From Cotesia glomerata (taxonomy: Eukaryota; Arthropoda; Insecta; Hymenoptera; Braconidae), in assembly GCF_020080835.1 (NCBI RefSeq), contig NC_058165.1:16423915-16487914 (forward strand): a stretch of DNA of 64,000 nucleotides. The letters are read 5' to 3'. Position numbers and translations under genes: made by a program. How positions within the stretch are numbered: position 1 is the stretch's first letter; each line of letters opens with the position of its first letter. Below, in pieces: positions 28,901-42,200 of the stretch. Below the pieces are notes generated by a model. That model ran no database searches and was not told the DNA's origin. It saw only the letters and a program-made list of their open reading frames with translations.

Positions 28901-31900
28901 CCTCCCGGCTTTGCCACTCCGCGTGTCTCTGGAAGCTGATTAGGATCGCGGCTATTTCCTGGAAACATTCGAATTATCGCTTACTTTAGAGACTAAATGC
29001 TCTCAGATTACCAGGAAAGCTTCACAAGTTTTGTGTAATGATGATTATTTTGTCAGAACATATTAGAACTCTTTTTCGAGGGATGGTAAGTAATTACATG
29101 TTTTATTTTACAAAGAAATTTTGTGTAGCGAGGTAAGATTTTGATTATTTGGCAAACTTTAATATTAAATTATTATTTCAAATCTTACGTTTCTTACTAT
29201 TGATGGAAAATATCGAAAATTTTATAGATGATAAGGGTATTAATAAAAAAAGGTTTTTATAATGGAAATACAACGACATTTAACTATGAAATTTAGTGGG
29301 TGAAATTTGGGTTTGAAGGAGGTTGAGGCAATGAGCAGAGAGTGTGTTCTGAAACACGAGCGCAGAAAATTTCACTAAGTTTGTAGATAGAAAATTATTC
29401 TATATAATTAAGGAGGTATTGCCTCAAGAAAAAGACACCAATAGGTTAGGACTATTGGTTTCTTTCTCACGCACTAGTGCTGCCTCTCTTTACAGACTAT
29501 CACTCACTTACTTCCACTCACGTAAAATATCGAAAGTCACTAACTTCAAACATTTCTTATAAAAAAATGAATACCGCTCGTTTGTGTTATTTTTGATAAA
29601 AAATACTTGTTATAACTTCAATTAAATATTCTCAGTTTTTCAAAAAAATCCTAAGAAAAGTATGGTTGTTATTCAATGAAATGTTCACTTTAACTACGGT
29701 CAGGATAGGGAATACATGTTAAATGTACGATTTTTAATTGCTAATATTTCGAAAATTAGCACCGCAAGGACTATTAAAAAAAAATTTATTCGTATAGAGA
29801 ACACTTAAAAGTACGCGTATTCAAAAATTGAAGAATATTGTGATTTTGGGCAATACCTCCTTAAGAGAGAATAAGAAAAATTTGTTTCCGGTATATCCTC
29901 TACATAAAAATATACATGAAAGTCTTGAAGTTCGTCATAGGTCGAAACTCGCAAAAACTGGGCCACGATTCATCACTGGTTAAAATCAATGTGCGCGCGT
30001 AACGCGCTATTCAAATTTCTAGTTCATATAATGAAATAGATTTTTTAGTTAAATTTAGTATAATTAAAAAATAAATTCAAATTTGGTTACAGGTATTCGA
30101 GACAATGATTTCAAACTACGCATTGATTCTAGTTGAACGTTTCGTCCTTTTATTGGGACTTCCTCAGCAACTACAAATAAACATAAAAATTATAACCTTT
30201 GTATACAAAAATATATATAAAAAATACTGATACTTTATATGTTTCAACAATAATATATTTAAACGGCGAACTAGTATGATTAAAGTATATTTCGAGGGTA
30301 CTCTGACGCAACCTTGTAACTCGATTTTTGGGGGTTACAGTTTATATATATTTAATTTTTTTTCTGAAACATAATTAGCATATATATCGGTGAGAAAGTA
30401 CTAAAACTTTGAAATTAGCGATAGACGTTTACGATTTTATAATTTGATTTTCTTGAAAAAAGTTTTTTGTTTCTTCGTAAAGTAGTGTTTTTTGAGATAC
30501 GAGGTTACGTCAGAGTACCCTTGATTTGTACTACTGATTTTTTATATATATTGATAATATATATATATATATATTAATAAGATTTTAAGATAATTGAAAA
30601 AGTCGACTTGAATTTTTTTTGTAAAGGTTTCATATGTTTTTCTAAGAAAGTTCATTTATTATGATAACTTTTCGGAGTTATTATATATTATCTATTATTA
30701 TTATATATTATAAATAGATTTGAATTTCAAGCTAGACAAAATTTGTTTATTTATTTATTTTATTTTGAACATGTCGATAACGTTATATATGTCAAATATT
30801 AATCCATATAGTTAAGTAAATAAGTTTAATTTTGTGACGGGCATATATTTATTATAAAATGGGTTTATATAGTTTAATTTGATACCATCAGAAAGTTGAT
30901 AATCCGAATTTCTATCTCTTCACGGTTTTTGATTTTTTTTTTTAACAAAACTCAATTTATCATCTAAATAATTAAAAAGATAAGTTAAATTTTATCACGG
31001 GGATATTTTTATTTAAAAAAGAGATTTTTATAGTTTAATTTAGTACTATCAGAAAAGTCTTGAGGTAAATTTGTTCCTTTTAATAATTTTATATATTTTT
31101 TTATGTGAATTTTTTATTTCAAATTTTTTGAGGAGTTTTGAATAGTTTGTTGGCTCTATAAGTTTGCTCCGTGATATTAATCCTTAAATAATTGATCTTG
31201 TGATAGCAATAGTATTTTCAAAATTTATTTAAAAAGTACCTAAACTGTATATTGTGATTAAGAATATCGTAAAATCACTAAGCTAAAGTTCTTTTATTCC
31301 CAGTTCGTAATTCTCGACAGTCTCATAGTGACCGTAGAATGCTAGGATACTTTATTTTAAAAAAATATTTTATGGGCACATAAATAATCGTATCTAACAA
31401 TCAACTATCACATCTACCATAATATCCCTTACAATATTACCGTTAATAAAAATCAATAAAAATATTTTTTCTCAAAAATACCAATTAATAACTATCAGCC
31501 CTACAGAATGAACATTAGTTATTTGACACCGACACAACTAATACCAAGCTCCCTAAATACGTTGCATCATCAAATCAACATCATCTAAAAACTAAGTACT
31601 CAAGCCGGGCATCCGATAATTGATTTAAGTTTGGAGAGCCAGACCCGGAATTCCCCAAACTGAAGCTTCACTTAGCCAGCTCGCAATCTAGCCTTTCAGG
31701 ACACGTGCGAGCTAGATTGAGGAAGGGTAAGGGTAGGAGTAAGTAAGTGAGTAAGAGCAGCACTATGTGATGTGCCACTACCGATATTGATTCAACTCGG
31801 AAACTTTTATTTCTTTCACGCCTCACCCCTTCCGTCTACAATATCGAATGCTGGGGAGGTAAAAATTTAGAGTTGGGTTCCGCTCTAGGTCTTGGAAGCC

Positions 31901-34900
31901 CTTGGCTGATGTAACTCGAGCAAGACAAGGACGAACCCCGCTGACATGTGCCTTTTCTTCACTCACTCCTCTCCCTCATCACTCCTGCGGATGTCAGCAA
32001 ATCACATTGGAATATCCTCTTCTCCTCCTCGCTGGCATCTTCCAGCATCTAGGATTCAGTATCTAGCCGTCTCACTCTTGCAGACCCTTTTTATTGAGGA
32101 AAGTTGACTTTGCCACTCGGCACCTAGCTATAACCGCCTATAAATCCAACACGATACCTTGACAACTGCTGATAAATCTCTAGCACTCTTACCCTCGGGT
32201 AGTCCTCTGCAAAATATTCTCATTTATACACCAGTTGTATACAGCTTTCCAGCACTTTAATACCGGAAAAGAACGCGTCATCGCTCATCTTTCATCTCGT
32301 CTCTTCTAAGATGCTTCTTTCACCTGGATTTGCATTCGCTCACAAATGGATTTTCATAAACTCTCATCCTCAACATTACTGAATCTTAGGATGCTCCTAC
32401 AGCAACTTTTACTTATAGTTATACTTATGCTCCCCGCGGATTCATCATTCCTAGTATGCTAAGTTTTCACCAAACGAAAACTTTCTCAAACAGTGATCCG
32501 CCTCTGCTCAACTGGGTGTCTTCTCTAAGCGCCGGTACTTAACTCACAGCTCGTCAACGTAAACCCCGAAATAAAAACTCCGAGGATAGAATGAAGCGTT
32601 TTATATGTTAATAGAACGCTTGGAAGATACTGCATCTCTTTTGGATAGCGGCCATGATGAATGTTCTAGGATAGATCCTACCAGTCGATTTCGCTCTGTG
32701 TCACAATAAGTCGTGCACTTGATATTTTTAGATAAATTTTACCGGTTTCGCAGAATCATTGACGGATTTTGGCTATTTGTCAGGATGCTGCTGATACGAA
32801 GGAAAAATTTTAAGAACGGATGATTTTTTATTTAATAATAAAAATATAATTTTTTAAGGTTGAAAAGTAAAAAATCAATGTTTAGTTTTAATTTCAACAC
32901 AATTTTTTAGTGATTACTTTTATTTAATTAAATTTAGTAATCTATATTATTAAGAGAATAAGAAAAATTTTGTGTCCAGGATAGTCATATGATAAAATCG
33001 GTTTTTTTTAATGAAATTTAATGTCATTTCAAAGGTCTTGATTTGAATTTGTGCCTTTTCACGGTTTCATATCATTTTCACCGATAGTCAATTTATTATG
33101 ATAAGGATTTAGGCTGCATTCGAAAATGGTCTATCTCTAGATACATAATTAAGAAATGACCTTGTATCTTGTGAATTATTGACATTTTTAAAGATATAAG
33201 CTCATTCTAATGTTACACTCATCGAAACCTTTCATTTGAGTACCCACATCAATTTTTCATATATTTATATATATATTATATATTAGAGTGGTCCAAAAAA
33301 AAACATTTTTATTTTTTTTTTCAAGTGCTGCTGTCTCAAAAACTTCTCTAAGGTATAAAAAAAATTCTCTCCAAAGCGCAGCTTGATATCTCAATTGTTC
33401 ATGAAGCTCAATGAATTTTTATTTTCCCATTTAAGGGGGTATTCTAGTCTAGAATTTTGAAAAAAATGAAAAAATTTTTTTTTCATAATTTGATAGTTTA
33501 GATATTCAAAAATATCTCCCTGAAAGGATTTTTCAAAATTCAAATTATTTTCAAAGTTACAGCCGTTTTAGTGTCGTGGCAACTAGACCGGGTTGAGCGG
33601 ACGACTGCAACAATAGACTACGGGCGGTCCGGGCTACCTGAGTAGACAAAAGTAACCCTGTTGTTATTAAAAAAGAATGTGTTGGACACGTCCAAAAACG
33701 TATGGGATCGCGTCTCCGGAAGGCAAAAAAAGAAAATAGTGGAATTGGTGGTAAGGGTGCTGGTAAATTGACTGATAAAGTAATCACTCAGTTGTCTGCG
33801 TACTACGGATTAGCTATCCGTCATCCTGAATCCGTTGAAGATATGAAACGAGAAATATGGGCCACGTACTTGCATAAAATTTCAACTGATAAGAAGCCTC
33901 AGCACATGAATCGCCCTCCTGGACCAGACAGCTGGTGCAAGTGGCAGAAAGCAGCAGCCGAAGGAACTGAGGATGACTTTCACCATGAAAATCCACCTCT
34001 AACTGATAAGATTTTAAAAGTTATGAAACCTATTTACGAATGCTTATCAGATGATTCTTTATTAGAACGTTGCTTGGGCAGCGAAACTCAAAATAACAAC
34101 GAGTCACTTAACTCTTTAATATGGACATTTGCACCCAAACATATCCATGCATGGGTCCCAGACAATTGAGATTGCTAATTGTTTAGAAGTCTGCATTTTC
34201 AATGAAGGCTTTTATCCTATTTTACAAATAATGAGTCTGATGGGAGTAAAAATAGGTCTGGAATCCCATGGGTTTGCTGTTAGGCGCAACGCAGTAAGGA
34301 TTGAACGGTCTGAGGTTCGAGCTTCAGATGCTTCAAAAGAGGAAAGAACTGCTCGTTATACAGAGAGAAATGCTGAAAACAATCAATATGAAGTAGAGGG
34401 AAGCCCAATGTATGAAGCTGGGATGGCTGATTAAGAGAATGTAAGTTATACGTACTATTTTATCAGTTACGCTGCCTGAAACTGAACGTTAAACTTTAAA
34501 CGCGTTTTTCTCGAAACTACTTTTTTCGATACGGTGATGCAGATATCTTAGGTTCTAATCAGCCGATTTACTTGAAATTTAGCACGAATATTCTTCAATT
34601 ATCTCGCTTTCGCACTAACCAATAAAAATTGAAAATTTCAAATTTGTAATATTTTTAAAAAATTGGAGGAAGTTGAAAAATGAGTAAAAAAATCGACTTC
34701 TATTTTTAAACAGCCGCCATTTTGTGAAAAAAATTTTTTTTTCAAGTTTTGTTGGTTTGTGCGACAACGACATTTGTACTGATCAATAATTTGGCATTGT
34801 TTTTTTTTTTTTCAGATGGATACAAAGGAAGAAATCCTTTTCACGAGGACACGGCCTTTTTTTTTTTCTCTACTTCAAGGACTTATATCTTTTTGAAAAT

Positions 34901-36574
34901 TTATTTTTTTTTTGAAATGTATTTTTTTGTATTCTTGAAATATCAATAAACAAATGATAAAAAATTGTATAGTAAAAATATTAACTGCTTCTTTTATATT
35001 AATTGCCAAAAAACGCTCGAAATTCAGACCTCTAGACTAAAATACCCCCTTAAATAACACATCAAAAAATTTTATTTACGTTTTCATCCGGTAAAACTAC
35101 GAAAAAATTTTTTTTTGTATTTTTCGTAAATTATTCTTGTAGGAAATTTAATTCTCTAAAAAAAAGTACTGAGGTAGTTTTTTCGTAATCCTAACAAGTA
35201 AAAAGTTATTAAGCTTTAAATACTCGCAATAAAAGAAAATTTAATCAGATATGATTTTAGAATCCATGTTGTATCACATTTTCTGTTTCAAAGTATTTGA
35301 TTATGTAATTTATATTTTTTTCTTAAAAACATGGTATACAGTCTGATATCGGTCATTCAGTCTGGACCAGTGACAACAAATGACAATTTAATATATCGGT
35401 TTGTTTATTTGAACCACATGTTAAATGCACTGAAGGAGATTACCAGACTTTGTAAATACTCTAACCACTGCTTAAAAAAATTAAACTAGATAATTTACTT
35501 TTAGCACTCTCTTGCAGCCTATATGAAGATATATAGTAAATTAAATTTTTTGTTAACAATTAATTTTTTACCTCAACCTAGCTGAATTTTAATAATTATG
35601 TCTTATAAGTCATATAAACTAAAATAAGAAATAACCAAAAAATTAAATTAGTCTTAAAGATTATATTGGTTGTATGTTTATTAGCAATTTCTTTATCCCG
35701 GCGATTTAGCTCTCTTTATAGTCAAGCTTATTTACTTAAATATGTGATGACTCCTGAGATAAGGCAGTTTTACGCACTAACTACCTGTTTATTTATCATT
35801 TTTTTTTTTTTTTTCAATGATTAAATTTAAAAATAAAAGAATCAATTCACGAAGGACTTCTATTTACGTACTCCTGCAAAGTTTCGTGATTTTTCATTTG
35901 GTCAAAAAGCGTCCCAGCATCATGTTCAAAATTTAAATATTCACCTGTCCTATCTGTCCTACATGTTCTTAAATAAAAAAATTAAATTCGGTATACATCC
36001 GGAAGTACTAGCTTGCTCTTGATTCAGATTCCGTAATGAAATTCAAGTTCAATTTTAATAAATCACTGCTCATAGGAAAAAATATCCAAATTGTAATGAG
36101 AGAAATTATTCATCATTCACAGTTAATACTTCACCAAAAGACATGTATTAATTATATTAGAAACAGTCTAGTTTGATAAATTTTGAAATAAATACATGCA
36201 GTTACCGAAAAGTTTTCGAAAAGTTGCTTTGAAACTATCTTCGTTCAAATTTTCTTTTGTGCAAGTATTTAAAGCTCAATAACTTTTTACTCGTTAAGAT
36301 TACGAAGAAACTACCTCAGTACTTTTTTGTAGAGAATTAAATTTCCTACAAGAATAATTGACGAAAAATACAAAAAAAAATTTTTTTCGTAGCATTAGCG
36401 GATAAAAACGTAAATAAAATTTTTTTACCTGTTATTTATATGGGAAAATAAAAATTCATTGAGCTTCATAAAGAATTGAGATATCAAGCTGCGCTTTGAA
36501 GGGAATTTTTTTTATACCTTAGAGAAGCTTTTAAGATGATAAGCAAAAAACTTTTTTTTTTTGGACTCCTCTAT

Positions 36575-36605
<31 letters not shown>

Positions 36606-39204
36606 GAAAAATATATGAAAATGCATGTGGGTACTCAAATGAAAGCTCTTGATGAGTGTAACATCGAGATGAGCTTATATCTTTGAAAACATCAATATTT
36701 AAGAAAGTACAGTGCAATTTAATGAAAGTCATTATTTAATAAAGCAAAATTCTACTTATTTATAGTTCACAAGTCACGACGGTCACATAGTGACTGCAAG
36801 GTTGCTAGTGTTCATTATTTATTGTTTTTAACTTTTTATGTCAGTATTTATCAAAAAAACTTTACAACTAAATAATATTTATGATAATTTGGTTCAATTT
36901 TACAAAAATATTTTGAAAAATATACTCAATATTCAGAAAGTTTGGATTTAGATAAATTGTTTATTTTGAAAATTTTTATTATTATTATTATTATAATGTT
37001 TGAGAAAATTACCATAAATAAATAAAAAACTAATTAATTCATTAAAGTTCTGAATAATAAAATTCAAATTCTGAGTGAAATATTGAGAATACAAGAAAAT
37101 CAGATCTTTCTTATAGAAAATTTCATCATCTACAAAGAAGGTTGTTATAAATTTTGCTCCATCTCGCTTTTTTCCTCTAAAATTGTAATTTGAAGTTAAA
37201 AAATGAGGTTTTAAAACTTATCCGTTGTTTTTAAAAGTTTAAAGTGCTGGTTGTAGCTTAAGTATTGAAGATACAAAAAAAAATATAAGAAACCTTTCTT
37301 GTAGAAAATTAAATTCTCTACAAAAAAAGTCCTTATCATTTCTACTGTATCTCTAACCCTTGAGTAAGAATTTTGAAAATGATCTATATTATTAAGAGAA
37401 TAAGCAAACTTTTGTGGCCAGTGTATTTATATGATGAAATGGATTTTTATGGTTAAATTTGGTATCGTTGGAAAAGTCTTGACCTGAAGTTGTGCCTTTT
37501 CAAAGTTTCATATCATTCTCACCTGTAGTCAATTTATGATAAATATTATAGGCTGCATTCGAAAATGCTCTATCTTTAGATAGAGCATTTGTGGAGCATC
37601 TTTAGATACATAATCAAGAAATGACCTTGTATCTTGTGAATTATTGACATTTTTAAAGATATAAGCTCATCCCGATGTTACACTCATCGAGACCTTTCAT
37701 TTGAATACCCACATCAATTTTTTATATATTTATATGTATTATATATATGTATATATGAAAAATATATCAAAAATGCATGTGAGTACTCAAATGAAAGCTC
37801 ATGATGAGTGTAAGATCGGGATGAGCTTATATCTTTAAAATATATGTTATGTCTTCGATACTAATAAATGGAAAGCCGGTTTTTTTGTACGGTTATTATG
37901 CTAAAACTACTGAACCGATCGGATTAATACTTATACCATAAGATGCAGCGTGTTTCGGAGAAGGTTTTAGTATATGATATGTTGGTGATTACTGATCCGA
38001 AACCTATATTTTTTTGACTCAGAAATAAGAAATTTTTAATGTAACTAAATTTATTCTATTCGATTGTCATTTGTTTAAAATGAAATTTTTAATTCTATTA
38101 CACTGAAAAAAAAAATCTTGACTGGAGTATAAATTTTCTTGGCTCAAGAAAATATTAAGGAAGGTTGAAAATCTCTTGAATGAAGTCAAAGTTTCTTGGG
38201 CCAAGAAAATTTTCTTGAGTCAAGAAAATTTTTTCTTGCTCCAAAATAATTTTCGTTTTCCTTAAAATTTTCTTGGCACAGGAAATTCGTTTTTTGTGTG
38301 TAGTTATGTTTACATACTAGGCAGATTTCTTCACTTATGAGACCGGAAATTTCTTCAACTGAAACTTTCAATGCTCACTACAAATTTTTTTTTTTTCATA
38401 TCAATTATTATTCATTTTTGTAAGAAAGACACGGGAATGTTATAATGATTGCACATTGAAAGTTACAATGAATATTAGCTAGAATAATTACATGGATAAA
38501 AGGTGCATGCTAATTCGATAGAATTGGGAATCTGTGCAAGTCAAAACAATACTTTGATTAAATTTCAAGTTGAGATCTAAAAATGCAATTTTATAAAGCG
38601 CCCAGCGTAGCGGGCGAGTCACAGCTAGTATATGTATATATGAAAAACATATCAAAATGCATGTGGGTACTCAAATGAAAGCTTTTGATGAGTGTAACAT
38701 CGAGATGCCTTATATCTTTAATAACGTCAATAGTTAAGAAAATACAGTGTAATTTAACAAAATTCATTATTAGAGTGCGTCAAAATTTAATCTCTAAAAG
38801 CAACCTTTTAAAATTGGAATTTTGAGTTCCGCTTTTAGCAGGAGTTAGGTTTGGGCATTTCCTGAGATATTTTGATGTGTCAGGATTTATTAGATGCACA
38901 CATAATTGTTTAAAGGAGTTTTGTTGAAGCATTTTCTCTGGAATTTAAAAATTTCAAAATTTTACCAAACGAAACTCCTGTAAACAAATTCTGTGAATAT
39001 CAAATAAATCGTGACCCACCAAAATATATCAGAAAATGCCCAAATACAGCTCCTGTTAAAAGCGAAACTCAAAATTCCAATTTTAAAAGGTTGCTTTTGA
39101 AGATTAAATTTTGACGCACCCTAGTCATTATTTAATAAAGCAAAATTTTATTTATTTATATTTCACAAGTCACGGCAGTCACATAGTGACTGCAAGGTTG
39201 CTAG

Positions 39205-39240
<36 letters not shown>

Positions 39241-42200
39241 TTAAAGAAAAATTGATATTCAGTCGACTGAAAAAACTTCGTATGCTTGAAATGTTTTATT
39301 TCTTCTCTTCGGTACTTCAAATAATGGGATGATAGTGAAATTTAACTTGAAATTTTTGACAGTGTGAAGGGTTCAAAAAAAGCCATATGCTCGTGGTGTC
39401 TAAAAGGATCAATAACACCCGCGAATAATTGTAAGAAATCATGAAGGAAAGGGCCGGAGTAAGAAAAACGGCAAGTGGATGGAGGATAAGATAAAAAGTG
39501 AGTGTAATAAAAAGCAAGACCGGAAGTAGACAGTAGTCTGAGGACGTCACAGAGCTCGACGGGTGGTCCGTGTATTAGAACCGCGGGGTAAAAGCATGCT
39601 CCTCTTTGTCTTGAGTATCTGGCGTCGCAGACAATGAAGGGACGTGCTCGGAGTCTAAATATATTCGTCCGAGGATGAACAAAGAAGGAATAGCATGCTA
39701 TAGGCTCTGGAGATAGATGTTGGACTGGCTAGCATGTTACAGTGATTTACAACTGGTTAATTGATCATTTGCATTCTGCACGTAGGCTCGAGGATTCATC
39801 CCCACCTAGATTCGACAATGATACTAGTTATTGGAGCACTTACAGGGGTCAACTTACGCGCATCTTTTTCTGCAAATGGGTCAGAAAGAGATGCACCAGG
39901 TATGATACACTAAGTATTAGAAGTGAAGAAATAAAACACTTCAAGTGCGAAGTAAATTTAAAGTTTTTTTTTTCAGCACAGAAAATATCGATTTTAATCA
40001 AAAATAAGATTAATAATGATAATAATAAAATTTATATCACATCAGATTATAAGACATAAATTTACTTTTAAAATGAATACCCACATGTCTAGATTGCTTC
40101 AAGAATATCAAGCTGTGAGAAACCGCGAATTGAAGAAAAAAGTTAAAAATAATAACTTAATCTCATTTTATATTTACTAGATTTTTGTAGCATTATAAAG
40201 AAGTCATTTTAATTAGATTTTAAGCAATAATAATAAAATTAAAAATTTCCTGACCCAATTCCAGAAATTTTTTTTTTAATCATAATTTTGTCAATCTATA
40301 TATATACAGGGTGTCCCAGAAGTAACGGACGCCATTGTAGCATCTGATAAACAAAATAATTCTGAGACGAAAAGTACTTAGCCATTTTTTAATCAGACGC
40401 ATAGATAATTAATTATTAATTAAAATAACGTCCTTTTATGCGTTAGAGAGAGAGCACTAGTATCAAGTCAAGTGCGTTCCAACAAAGACGCTCGAAACGT
40501 GTGAATGTGTAAGTAAATATGTGTGACTACGTTAGCTATAGAAACTAGTTAGTCATACAGTTAGTTGTGTCTTTGTTTGGCACATACTTTACTGGACACT
40601 GGCACTCTCTCTCTATCAAATAAAGAGACGTTATTTTTAATTAATAATTAATTATCTATGCGGTTAGTTGAAAAATGGCTAAGGACTTTTCGTCTTAGAA
40701 TTATTTTTTTCATCAGATGCTACAATGGCGTCCGTTACTTTTAGGACACCCTGTATAGGAGACTTTCTATAGATATAGTCACTCATCACGATATCTCTGG
40801 AACTATAAGACCTAGAGACTTGAAATTTGGTAGGAATATTATTTTCGCCGAGTAGAGGTTAGCTAAGAACGGATTTTACAAAATTCCACTCACAAGGGTG
40901 GTTGCGGGGGCGTTAACAATGAAAAATTCCCGTTTTTAAATTATAGCTTCTTTCGACTCCAAATTTGGTAGGAATCTTCTGTAAGAGATGTAGAAATAAT
41001 CTATAAACAAATATCTCATCCCAGAGAGGGTTGCGAGGGTGGGTACTAACAATGAAAATTTTCAATTTTCAAGCTATAGCTCCTACAGACTCTAAATTTT
41101 GTAGGAATTTTCTGTTAGTGATGTAAAAATAATTTACAAAAAAATTTTACAATATCCTACCCCACAGGGGGTTGCGGGGCTGGGTATTAACAATGAAAAC
41201 TTTTAATTTTCAAGCTATAGCTCCTATAGACTTCAATTGGGTAGGAATTTTCTGTAAGAGATGTAGAAATAATATACGAACGAATTTTAAGATAGCTCAC
41301 CTCACAGGAGTTTGTGAGGGTGGGTGTTAACAATTAAGATTTTTAATTTCCAAGCTATAGCTCCTATAAACTCCAAATTTAGTAGACGTCCTCTATATGT
41401 GATATAGAAATGATCTAAGAATGTATTTTACAACGAATCAACTCCAATAATGATCGTGGGAGTGGGTGTTAACAATAAAAAATCTTAATTTTCAAAATAT
41501 AGCTTCTAAAAGCTGTAAATTTGGTAGGAATCTTTTATTTGTCTCGAGGAGATCATCTCAAAACGGATTTCAAAAAGTTCTACTTCCGATAGGGATTGCG
41601 GGGATAGGTGTTAAAATCAAAAATTTTCATTTCCAAACTGTAACTTCTATAGACTCCAAATTTAGTAGGAATCTTCGTGGATAATGTCAAGTTCAGCTAA
41701 AAATGGATTTTCTCGAATTTTAACCCTAAAAAGAATTGGCGGGGGCGTTAACAATGAAAATCTCCCATTTTCAAACAATAGTTTCGATGGACTCGAAGTT
41801 TTGTTGAAACCTTTTATTCATAACGTAGAAATCTTTTCGAATAGGATCTTACGAAATTTTTTCCAAACATAGGAGTGCGGGAGTGATAATTGTCAAAAAA
41901 TTCAAATTCTTCAAGTACAGTTTCTACAGATATAATTTGATAGAATCTTAAGAGAAACAAGAAATTACAGGGATGGTTTTCAAGGTCAACCGATTTAAAT
42001 ATTTTTTTCTTCATGTCAATCATTATTCATTTTTGGACGATAGCCACGGGAATTTTATAGTGATTGCACATTGAAAGTTACAATGAATATAAGCCAGAAT
42101 AATCACATGAATGAAAGGTACAGGCCAATCCGATGGAATTTGGAATTTGTGCAAGTCAAAACAATATTTCAATTAAATTTCAAATCTAGATCTAAAAATA

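Larger units (their letters stand above)
29399..31345 (+). mobile_element. Helitron-like repeat (family B), copy 2, with nested insertions
   Basis: Homologous to 15122-15918. It is interrupted by a TTAA MITE (29412-29860), a micro-Helitron (29896-30022) and a further insertion of about 0.5 kb (about 30063-30590). The 3' hairpin-like end and CTAG (31342-31345) match copy 1, and 31346-31440 continues the shared flank. Confidence 0.6.
33286..36571. mobile_element. TA-flanked element with long inverted repeats
   Basis: Ends TA-GAGTGGTCCAAAAAAAA and TTTTTTTTGGACTCCTC-TA. The arms are inverted repeats of over 300 bp (33286-33430 plus 35054-35250 against 36230-36571). The left arm is split by the TTAA element. 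The middle (35250-36230) is AT-rich without a coding frame. Without the inner insertion it is about 1.67 kb. Confidence 0.8.
32941..36808 (+). mobile_element. Helitron (family D), copy 1, carrying nested transposons
   Basis: 5' end A-TCTATATTATTAAGAGAATA. 3' end stem GTCAC-ATA-GTGAC, then TGCAAGGTTGCTAG-T. The body is an inverted repeat around (TA)n: arms contain TTTGAGTACCCACATC and its complement. A TA-flanked element (33286-36571), itself holding a Kolobok-like element, sits in the centre. The homologous copy at 37383-39204 lacks it. Confidence 0.8.
37383..39204 (+). mobile_element. Helitron (family D), copy 2, with nested insertions
   Basis: Same 5' end (A-TCTATATTATTAAGAGAATA) and 3' hairpin CAGTCAC-ATA-GTGACTG then CAAGGTTGCTAG-T as copy 1. 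It contains another Helitron (37852-38628) and a foldback MITE (38773-39121). The inner part of the repeat appears twice around the inner Helitron, so this locus may combine two partial D copies. Confidence 0.75.

Noticed and set aside
34749..34949. 66-codon Phe-rich frame after the transposase relict
   Set aside because: Poly(T) sequence in the non-coding part of the TTAA element; no similarity to transposase.
39742..40059. 105-codon plus-strand frame
   Set aside because: No domain or codon bias, and its second half dissolves into AT-rich sequence.
40806..41960. CRISPR-like array
   Set aside because: Long, contiguous, diverged 140-bp units with no unique spacers, inside a eukaryotic Helitron.
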